64,000 nt of DNA from Albula goreensis (taxonomy: Eukaryota > Chordata > Actinopteri > Albuliformes > Albulidae). Both the position numbers and the translations under genes were made by a program. A model generated the notes under the pieces. It was not told where the DNA came from. It saw only the letters and a program-made list of their open reading frames with translations, and searched no databases. The stretch covers positions 35,319,841 through 35,383,840 of the forward strand of contig CM040743.1 in NCBI GenBank assembly GCA_022829145.1. The letters are read 5' to 3'. Each line of letters begins with the position of its first letter. Position 1 is the stretch's first letter. Positions 13,340 through 22,564 of the stretch are shown here, piece after piece.

Positions 13340-13690
13340 CCTCAACATATCAAAATCCTTGAAGCCGTTGCCACCATCCAATAAGAGCTATTCACTGTCA
13401 TAACAACTGTTTTGCTGCTCTCCGGAGCAATAAAGCCATAATCCTACACAATTTCACACCACCCCCTGGAAAATGCAGCCAGGGGAAGGCTGTTTCTGTA
13501 CCTGGCAGAGCACAATGCAATAAGGTATTGGTAAACTAACAAGGCTTGGTCTGATTAGTTATCAGCTCAAATCCTCTTTTATGGACAGAAGGAGATGCCC
13601 TTTCCAGGAGAAACAATCACATCGTCCCCAGCGAACACTTCGGGGCAAATCTGAGCTAGACTGACAGATTGTGCATGTGCCAGGACAAAA
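13340..13690. promoter_or_regulatory. Candidate conserved non-coding element
   Basis: Complex, repeat-free sequence with CCAATAAGAG, GCAATAAAGCCATAA, CTGATTAGTTATCAGC and AGAAACAATCAC motifs. It lies inside the 127-bp inverted repeat pair. Enhancer-like by composition; conservation untested. Confidence 0.35.
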
Positions 13691-14339
13691 TAGAAAAATT
13701 CACACAGGAAGACATATGTACATGGTTATAGTAATTTCACTATGTGCACCATATCACTTATCATTTACCAGCACATATTTTTGAGCGAAGGACATGAAGT
13801 AGATTAAAAAAAAGGTTATGAATACAGGTCAGACTAAATACACTGGGGAGGATTTTATTTTTTTGTGACTTTTGTTTTGGTTCAGGGTCAGGTATCTCAC
13901 TTCCTGGAGCATCATTGGAAAGGTAAGTCATGTGTCAGTAGTTAGTAGTTAGGTGGCCATGCCGAGGGAAAAAAAAGCAATGCAAGTCCATCTATAAAGG
14001 TCTTCTTAGTGGAACATGTAGGCCTCTTCTCAGAGAAATCTCCATCGTAGAGATCTGCTTTTGCATTTATTGCCCAACGGGACGAATTTCATCACCAGTA
14101 GACTTTCTGTCACAACTTACCACGGCAGTGGTGGTGTGAGAGGAAGAAACAACACAGACACATGTGAAAAAAGTTTTATTTTCCTGGAACTGGAGTAAAA
14201 ACAATAGCAAAGAAAAAACAAACTCCCGTGTAACTTCCAGTGATGGTGGGGGTAATGCCTGAAAAACTGAAGTTTTGTGTACTAACAGTTTTTACATAAA
14301 AAGAACGTTTTTTTGTATCAGAGGTCCTTTTTTAAAAGC

Positions 14340-14620
14340 AGGCACCTGTCCCACCGTGCATCAGGTGGCCTAAGGCCTCATTAAATAACTTGGCATTGGC
14401 GTTTACATGTTTCCTCTGACTCATGCAATGACTGGCACTCGCTTCTCTCCACAAGGTCATCAGAGGATTGTACTGTCGGCAAATGCACAGTTAGTGCACA
14501 TGTGGGTCCCCAGCTGATCAGGAATAGTCTCTAGAGAGAGCGACAAGTCTTACGAACTTAAGCGGCCTACACCCATATCAACCAAGTGAGGCTGGGGCAA
14601 TTGTTGCTTCACTGTGGACT
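14340..14620. promoter_or_regulatory. Candidate conserved non-coding element
   Basis: Balanced, non-repetitive sequence with TGACTCATGCAATGAC (AP-1/CEBP-like), CAGCTGATCAGG and several E-boxes. No coding frame. Confidence 0.25.
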
Positions 14621-14834
14621 TAAATGCCTTACCTTTGGGCTCCCACATCTTGCCACTTCCTGAAGATCAACCAGTACTTAATAAAAGTGTCTGGCTTTAT
14701 TGAATTTTAAGTAAGACAAAACATATTGATTTACAACTATTGTTTCAATAATATCTTTTAGCTTACTTTGATCCATGCAGGGAATCATGCCCTGAATGAA
14801 ACAAAGGTTAATAAACCATATATTTGCACACACG

Positions 14835-14962
14835 CAATGATTCATCTCCTCATATTATACATTTAATGTCTAGCTATGTGGAGCGATCATCATTCGACAG
14901 CATGCTTCCAAGAATTACATAGAGACGTTAAAACTACAGGAACTCTCAGCTCTATCCCCAAA
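14835..14962 (-). repeat. Right arm of a 127-bp inverted repeat
   Basis: Reverse complement of 12590-12716, ending TCTATCCCCAA. The differences from the left arm cluster in a short stretch around ATGATC/ATGTTA. The spacer between the arms is about 2.1 kb. Confidence 0.9.
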
Positions 14963-16319
14963 TGTATATATACATTCAATTACATTATGGGCCATTAATA
15001 TGAACAAAGTGCTTGTGGGATGGAGAGAACTTGGAGTGAGAGAGAACACTGACGCTCTGACTTTTTTAAAAAGCCGCTCCTAGAGGTACAGAATTGGAGG
15101 AGTCACGTGCTCAACCTCTCCTCCCAAAGCCGTCAGAGCGGGTGCTGTGGTGAGGACAACTAGCTCAGTTGAAGAAGTTTGGGTTGGAAAAAAGGGGAAC
15201 AATCGTGGTAAAAATAATAATAATAAAAAAGGCGCTCCGCTCTCCGTTACCACGCTGCACCGCTCCCTTACTCTCACATAAAAGAAGAAAGCACATTCAA
15301 GAGGAAGTGGCCATACACACTGCCCTGAAAGACTTGAATTCTCCATATATTGCAGCAAAACTAGAAGATGCTAATGAGACAATGTCATTCAGGAAATACG
15401 TGTTCAGAAATGACTCAGATAAAAAGGAGAAAAAAACAACAAATGACAAACAGCTTTGAGGAAGTAATGTCACTTTGCTTAAAGAGAACCCAGATACTAT
15501 CTTGGGGGTGTTGATGCCTTTTTCTTCACTCCCTTAGACTGTGAACCAGAAATTCAGTGTCTTCTGTGTTTTTTGCTGAAGTCTGCAGTTTTTAAAATCA
15601 TGCTGGTCTCTCTCTGGATGGTCAGCATCTGCTTCACTTTTCCAGTGGTGAGTTGATCACTTTCTCTGTTGCACTCATGAACTAAAAGAGATTTAGTACA
15701 TGCTTAACACTAGATGGCCATGGGGTCAAATTTACCCAGTTAACTTTTTTTAAACATATATAACAGTTGTAATAAAGCCATATATAATTGAACACTTTGT
15801 ATTTTCCTAAAACTATGTTATTTAATATATCCTACGTTTTGGGTATGTATACATATTCCTGCCAATGGGTCAAATTTACCCAAAAGTCCAAAGATCTATT
15901 TTCCCTGTTTCAGTTAAAGAATTGTTGTTGTTAGGTAGCCTATGTTGTTTTCATTTGAATATGCCATTTGTTGTTGTTGTTGTTGTTGTTTGTGAGAAGT
16001 GTCTTGGTGATCACTGATGAGACCTACCATTTTGGAACTGCTGCTAGCTAAATCATTTTTATTAAGTAATAGATACTAATTAAGATAAGATATCATACAG
16101 ATGTACCAGTAGGGAACTGTGACTCTTCAGCCTTGGTCTTCTGGCCCCCTTTCCCCCTTTGGGAAAAAAAAAAAAGCAAACTACCAACCTAGCTTACTGT
16201 GCCCTCTCCTGTAGTACTGAAAAGTTATCTAAGACAATTCCAGCTCTGTAACAAAATTTAAGGTGCTAGTCAAGCCTTATCAATGCAACGAGCAAACAGC
16301 ATGGAGAGACAGAGAGAGA

Positions 16320-16369
16320 CTTATCACCAAAATAAAAAAACAGCTCATTTCTTAAGTAAAATGCAAATC
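16320..16369 (+). repeat. Left arm of a 50-bp inverted repeat in intron 1 of gene 1
   Basis: CTTATCACCAAAATAAAA through AAGTAAAATGCAAATC. It pairs with 16728-16776 with about two differences and a 358-bp spacer. It contains the octamer ATGCAAAT (POU site). Confidence 0.9.
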
Positions 16370-16727
16370 CTCCTTACAAATAATCGCATCATCACACAAG
16401 CTGTGTGTGCACTTCAGCGGAATATGGTGACACAGCCCACAGCCAAGCAACCATTTTTACTTTATGAAGATTTAACACTCAAATGTTTTCTACAAATAAA
16501 GAAGGAATGTTGCTTTGTAAATGCTTGAGGGTTACTACAATGGCAGTTTCATGCTTTTGTGAGATTTATGAAATCGAATAAGCTTGACTAACTGCATTGG
16601 AGTTATGATGATGACAAGTACACAGGTTATCATGTCTCCTTTTGGCGGTCCTGGAATATCTTCCTGGTCATGGAGGTCCTTGGGGGCAAAAATGTCAAGA
16701 ACCACTAAATTAGGATACCTTGAGAGT

Positions 16728-16776
16728 GATTTGCATTTTACTTAAGAAATGAGCTGTTTTTTGTTTTGGTGATAAG
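16728..16776 (-). repeat. Right arm of a 50-bp inverted repeat
   Basis: Reverse complement of 16320-16369, starting GATTTGCATTTTACTTAAG. Near-perfect arms without visible target duplications. Confidence 0.9.
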
Positions 16777-16816
16777 CACATGTATATTTTGTTAGATATA
16801 ATGTGTTGCACTATGC

Positions 16817-16894
16817 TTCTATAGATATACTATTTTCTATAGATATGTTCTATAGATATATTATTTTCTATAGATACATATTTTCTATAGATAT
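16817..16894. repeat. Five-copy minisatellite with TTCTATAGATA core
   Basis: Five spaced copies of TTCTATAGATA(T/C) with a unit of about 15 bp, in intron 1 of gene 1. Confidence 0.85.
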
Positions 16895-19177
16895 GTTGTA
16901 AACTACCCTGGGTAAGAAAATTATATTTATATGATTAATTACATAGATAAAGCATTTAAAATACTATTGTCACTAGAGAAGGAGACATATCTTAACACTG
17001 TAATACCATTTAGTAAATTTTGCAAGCAGGCTAACAAAAACTAGAATCTAATATAAAGATTCCAAAAGTCCAGAGATCGATTCACACTCAAAAATCATAT
17101 TTAGATGGTACTTTTAGAGTTACAGGGGCTCCGTTTGGTCACTAAAGAGGGTTCATGCCTCTGACTGTATTACTGTGTCTACTTTAAAGCAACAACAAAA
17201 ACAGTCTTTTATGAAAAGTATTTTTATTTCAAAAACCAAAATTAATATCATTACACATTTTATGACACAAGATAACTGTAAACAATGGATGGGTCACTTT
17301 TAAAACCTTTGCCATCCATGTTGAAATGCTGTCAGTGTTTGTTCTGCTGTCTGTCTCTTTCTCTATGCAGGCTGTATTCTGTCTTCTACACCCGAAGAGG
17401 TCACTGGGTACACAGGAGGCTCTGTGGTTCTGTCCTGCTCCTGCGCTGATGTACAGACACAACGTCCAACCCTCCGATGGATTTTTAATCCAGGTCCTGA
17501 TGATTCCATATTAGTGCCATATGAACAACAGCACTCACACTACAAAGACAGAGTACAGGAGTTAAATTCTGACTCCCCTGGAAACCTGTCTGTCCTCTTC
17601 TTTTACACCTCACTGTGTCAGATTCTGGATTATATAGATGTGAAGCAAATGGACAATACTGAAGACATCAAACTCACAGTGAAAGGTAAGTTTGACCACA
17701 GTTTGCAGATCATGTGTGCTGTGACACTGGGTGATACAGGGCCTCTGCGACTCATGTGTCTGTATAAGAATTTAAGATTTCGGGAAAGTTTTGTCCACTG
17801 GAGATTTCAGGAATAAGAACTCAGAAGGTGTAAGGGAGACTGTGTCATCCAGATGCCAGTTTAAATGGACATAGAAACTACCACAGTTGTCATACACGGG
17901 GAGAGTCTTGGTTGTAAATAATCTTGTTGCATCAAGCTTGTGGCACAGTTAGGTTGTGTGACTTTTTCTGTTCAGGTGTTCTGCATAGGCTTCAAACAGC
18001 TGTCATAGCCATATGACATAACAGGAGCTTCTGTTGAGCAGAGATCTGAGCAGAATTGTGCTTGGTAAAGCTGCTCAGCTGGGTCTGGATAGGCAGTTCT
18101 TCCTGATGAGCTTAGAGGAGGTGGACTTACCAGGCCTGACTCCTCTCTGCTGCTCATGCTCAGTCTTCCAGATGGAAGGTCTTCTCTACCTCAATCAATA
18201 CTCCTGAGCTTGGAGCAGCTGGGATGAGATCCCTGTACTGCACTTGTATGAAAGTGATACCCTTTGAGTCACTTGCTGGGCTGAATGTCACATAATGAAA
18301 TGTTATTAAATGTTTGTGCCAAATCTTGTACTGTTCTTATACTGACCGTTTGAGATGCCTGTTCAAATTTATTACCGTCCTTCAATGGAGGATTTTTCAT
18401 GGGGCTGCAACCACAGATATCTGGTAGTTAAACAGCCAACAGTGGGAGAAGGTTGTCTCTTTCCTTGCCAGTTGAGACTCTTAAACATTTGTCAGGTTGG
18501 TGCCCTTGGTAGGGTGGTTTATTTTGTGTGTTAAAGCAATGGTTGCCTTCTTTAGGGGAGAGTTCATTCTGGATTTAGAGTATGTCTACTGTAAGCTACA
18601 TGATATTTCCCAATAACTATACCTGTGATGATGTAAAGTCTATGTTTGGAAACATGTAATAATGGGGCTGCAGTTTAACTTCTCTACCTATCTTTTCCAT
18701 TACAATGTTTTTCTGTTTCCCATCCTTCCCCACAGTCTCTGTAGAAATTGTTTTTTTTTTTTTTTAATAGATGGAACTGAAAATGCAAAGACAAGTGCAA
18801 AATCAACAGTAGCTGCAGCAACAACACAGCCGCTTGATGGATTCCAGTCAAATATGGGCAAATCTCAATTTTACGTATATATCATCATTGCCGTTGTTGT
18901 CATAATTGCAACTTGTGTACCGTTTGCGGCCATTTTGATTTACTTCAGAACAAAATGCAAGAAAGCTGCACATATGGATTGCAGAGAACTTACAGTGGTT
19001 GGGTCCACGGGACAGGAGCAGAATGATACTGATTCCATCACATATTCTGCTGTTGTTCATCCTACTTTGAATAAGAGAGAAAGACAGATAACAAGTGATG
19101 GTCCAACAGAATACGCTGCCATTAAACTTCCATCATAGTCACAGAAATACATAACAAGGACACGCAATCACAATTCA

Positions 19178-19179
<2 letters not shown>

Positions 19180-19240
<61 letters not shown>
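19180..19240. repeat. (CA)n microsatellite after gene 1
   Basis: About 30 uninterrupted CA units begin about 40 bp after the gene 1 stop codon, i.e. in its likely 3' untranslated region. Confidence 0.95.
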
Positions 19241-19243
<3 letters not shown>

Positions 19244-19377
19244 TACACACTCAAACAACAACAACACACTGTTAACAATGAAGATTCCCAAATGAAGGTA
19301 AATGAAGACTCAACAAATACAGGCATGACAGTATCATTGTTATTTTTCACAAATAATAATGAACATACAGTGGGGTC

Positions 19378-19870
19378 CAAAAGTCTGAGACCCCAAGTGG
19401 AAGAGTTTCTATTTTGCATTCTTTTACAATTTAAGACAATTGCTTACCTACAAATTATATTAACAATTTGAGTGAAAGGTTGTATCTTTGAAAAATGTAC
19501 ATGAATTTCCAGAATGTCTTAGTTTTCTGTATGTCCCCTTTGCTTTAATGACAGGGTGCACTGGAGCTGGCATGGACTCCACAAGTTTGAGCAAAACCTG
19601 ATGATCACAAACCTTTCTTGGCCTTTAAGTGCCCCAATAAATGTTCTATGTGGACTGACCTTTTCTACCAAGGGATTGAAAGGGTCAGTGTCACACATTT
19701 GCTTAAATTTTAATGGGGCATTGTGCAGAATATTCAATATTTCTTCATTTTAGATGTCATAACTTAATGTCATAAATGTTTCAAAATCCTAAAACCTTCT
19801 GATTATTTCCAGGTTTACATGAAAAACGTTCAGAAAAAAAATGTTCAATGTTGTCTCAGACATTGCCTGC
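19378..19870. mobile_element. Short Tc1-like element, degenerate
   Basis: The left end is TA followed by CAGTGGGGTCCAAAAGTC and TGAGACC, the terminal repeat of an abundant fish Tc1/mariner-like short element. Degenerate mirrored sequence (TTGTCTCAGACATTG) lies near 19850-19866. There is no transposase frame, only a short open frame near 19556 that I take as element-internal. The right boundary is approximate. Confidence 0.5.
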
Positions 19871-20975
19871 TTGGAAGTTTCCCTGAATCACTGAGTTTGA
19901 ATGGTGTGTGTGAAAAAACTATTACATTAGAATTTTTTTCCATTTCTGTAACTAGCTAGGTGAGCATGGAATATCTTAAAATAAAAAACACGCATACCAC
20001 CTTGGGTTTGTCTCCTGGACGATGTTACTGAAATGTTATGTGTTACTCTGTTATGTAGTTGGATATTTAGTGCCCTGATTCCAGCAAAAAAACTGGTATT
20101 GTCAAATGAACAGCAATTCTGCAGCACATTTCCAGTCACAGTGCCAGCCCAGGGGCCCACAGAACACACACAGGATCCACTTCCTAATCTTCATGATCAG
20201 CTTTCAAAACCCTGTATAAATCCATTCCAGGCCATTATTTTAGATGCACAAGATCAAGTTTAAAAAGCATTCATTTATCCCTGTCACATATGCTGTGTCA
20301 TACAGGATACATACAAGTCAAACATGTGCAAAGCTGAGAGATTTCCATAGAACATTCCAGTATATCCAGTAACATTGTATGGTAGTACATTTGGTACAGC
20401 ACATTCCACGCAGTCCTGGTCAGTGAGGTAGTCAATGGAGGAAACACATTATTTCCTCTCTGTTGCATTACAGGGTGCCAATCATTTCTTCTATGAGAAA
20501 ACAGAGTGTAGAGAAAGTGCTTAGTATGAATCAGACTTGAATCAGCCATTAGTACTGGCTTGGTATGTCCAACCAAAACTTTCCCTGTGGTTCATGGACT
20601 CAGGCCTTCTCTTAAAAAATAAGTGAAAACTGACTTCCTGCTTTTTTTGTGTGTGTTTCTGAGAATGGCCTCTTATAAACTAGAAACCCCTAGAAAGCAG
20701 TGCATACGCACAAATGTGATTCCTCATGGCAAGAACATATTTATATTGTGTTATCAATGGCGGAGCAGGAAAAGCAGATCACAGTAACCAAGAGGAATCT
20801 TCAAACGTTGAGGTTCAAAAAAATGTCTGTGATTGCATTTCTGTCACATTCCAAGTGTGACAGGGTTGTGAAAAGAAGTATCAGAAACTATGAGTCATAA
20901 ATGCAAAAATAAGATAAACAGATATGCAGACTACTCTCATTCTTGAAGAAGTTCCTCTGTGGTATAAGTGCAATA
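19871..20975. other. Intergenic between gene 1 and gene 2
   Basis: No exon of the receptor family and no clear repeat was recognised. The open frames of up to 92 codons show no domain. Confidence 0.5.
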
Positions 20976-21018
20976 GATCTGTGTCACCTTAAACAGAGTA
21001 ACAGTGAAGTCTACGAAG
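20976..21018 (+). promoter_or_regulatory. Conserved leader or proximal promoter of gene 2
   Basis: TCTGTGTCACCTTAAACAGA and the following GTAACAGTGAA recur just upstream of gene 3 on the other strand (32636-32669) with few changes; similarity appears to continue upstream (ACTCTCATTC, CAATAGA). This marks a shared 5' untranslated region or core promoter inherited with the duplication. Confidence 0.55.
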
Positions 21019-22564
21019 ATGACTGTGCTAGTCTCTGCATGGATAGTTAGCAGACTGTTTAACACAATCTCAGGTGAGTTAATAACTTTATTTGTTCTCC
21101 GATGAGCTAAAAGAGCTTCAGCAAATGTTAATCGCTACTGTATGTTTTTTTTTTTCAAACCAAGGAACAGTGTACTCACACTAACCTTGTCTTAAGTCAG
21201 GAATTAGATACGTTTTCTTTGACATCCTGTCTGTAGATATTATATAAACTGTCTTGGATTAAGAAAATGATACCATTATAGTCACTTTAATTACGATGAC
21301 GAATACGACTATTACTCCTGCCTATGTGTCACAACAAACTTGTAAAGGATGGATCATGTTTCAAATAAATTGCATCCATGTTGAAATGCTGTCTGTGTGA
21401 GCATCCTGCTGATTCTCTCTCTCTCTTTACAGGCTGTATTCTGTCTTCTACACCCAAAGAGGTCACTGGGTACACAGGAGGCTCTGTGGTCCTGCCCTGC
21501 TCCTGTACTGATGTACAGGAAAAACCTGAACACCTCCGATGGTTTTCAAACAAATATAGTATTGAAATAGTTAACAATGCACAAACAGACCCACAATACA
21601 GAGACAGATTGCAGGTGCTAAACACCGACTCCCCTGGAAACCTGTCTGTCCTCCTCTTACACCTCACTGAGTCAGATGCTGGATCATACAGATGTGAAGT
21701 AAACGGGCGAGGCTACAAAGACATGAAACTCTCTGTGAAAGGTAAGTTTGACCACAGTTTGCAGATCATGTGTGGTGATACAGGGCCTCTGTGAATTATG
21801 TGGAATTTGTCCAGTAAATGTAGTTTTTTTCCATTCTTACTAAAGATGTTTCTTAAAAACCAAAAACAACAATAGTATGTTTCTCTTTAGATTATTATCC
21901 TGATAATGATGATGACTTATATTGATATTTTATTGATATGCAGTAACATCATAAGAGATATGGAGCAAACTGGTGAACAGAATAGGTATTAGGCCAGAAC
22001 TGTGCCATACCAGTTTCAAATAAATAAAATACAAACATTAAATGCAGCAACACTTTCCATTAATGAAAAATCATAATACTAGCATGATGAAAGGGACTTA
22101 TTCTTTCTTACATGGTGGTGGTGACTTTGAGGTTCGAATTGACACAGTTTTCATTCGCAGATCGAAATGATTATTCAAGTGCAAGACCAAAGCTAGCCTC
22201 AACCACACAAAAACAAACAGATCCCATCAATGGACGCCAGACAACCACCAAAAGCCAGGATCATGCTCAGCCTTCAACTCTCAACAGTGGCCCCTTTCTA
22301 TATATAATCATTGCTGTTGTTGCCACAGCATCTTGTGTAGTGTTCACAGCCATCCTGATTTACTGCAAAAGAAAAGGAAAGAAAGCTAAAATGGAATGCA
22401 GGGGACAAATGGAGGTTGGGTTCAAGGGGCAAGAGGAGGAGACTGCTGATTCAGTGACATATTCTACAATCATTCACAGTAAAGTTGTTAACGAGAAAAA
22501 AAAACAGGATACACGTGAAGGTGGCACAGAATATGCTGCCGTTAAATTTCGTGTTTCATCATAG
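21019..22564 (+). CDS. Gene 2: intact ITIM/ITSM Ig-V inhibitory receptor
   Basis: Predicted 255-aa type I membrane protein from three exons: 21019-21073, 21433-21741 and 22161-22564, all GT-AG with phase 1 junctions. Residues 1-18 form the signal peptide. Residues 19-121 are one V-set Ig domain with C41, W55, the D100-A-G-S-Y-R-C106 strand, a sequon at N88 and extra cysteines C20 and C43, which could form a second disulfide. A Thr/Gln-rich stalk follows, then a helix at about 166-189 (YIIIAVVATASCVVFTAILI) and a basic anchor. The tail carries an ITIM (VTYSTI, Y222, bases 22454-22471) and an ITSM (TEYAAV, Y246, bases 22526-22543), a spacing and pairing like CD33-type Siglecs or PD-1. Inferred role: inhibitory or switch receptor on leukocytes, recruiting SHP-1/2 or SAP-like adaptors; ligand unknown. 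It resembles the large teleost pIgR/CD300-like V-set sets, but I cannot name an orthologue. Confidence 0.85.

Larger units (their letters stand above)
15600..19138 (+). pseudogene. Gene 1: ITIM/ITSM Ig-V receptor, probably decayed
   Basis: Paralogue of the receptors at 21019-22564 and 30653-32603. Exon 1 (15600-15647) encodes a signal-peptide start (MLVSLWMVSICFTF) before GTGAGT. Exon 2 (17371-17685, 105 codons) is a V-set Ig domain with GGSVVLSCSC and the DSPGNLSVL block. Exon 3 (18771-19138) encodes a Thr/Ala-rich stalk, a membrane helix (YIIIAVVVIIATCV), a basic anchor, an ITIM (ITYSAV) and an ITSM (TEYAAI), ending KLPS. Oddities: exon 1 ends in phase 0 whereas exon 2 needs phase 1, apparently from one missing base; and a +2/-2 pair of indels in exon 2 shifts the DxGxYxC strand so the second Ig cysteine is lost. 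Intron 1 is swollen to 1.7 kb with repeats. The tail exon is intact, so an alternative first exon could still give a protein, but I read it as a recent pseudogene. In function it would be an inhibitory immune receptor, by family analogy. Confidence 0.65.

Noticed and set aside
15053-15143. Small inverted repeat GACGCTCTGAC / GTCAGAGCG
   Set aside because: Arms of only about 9 bp; frequent by chance at this scale.
17326-17514. 62-codon frame through the gene 1 V exon
   Set aside because: Wrong frame of the V exon; it is what results if the phase 0 first exon is spliced on, and it stops early.
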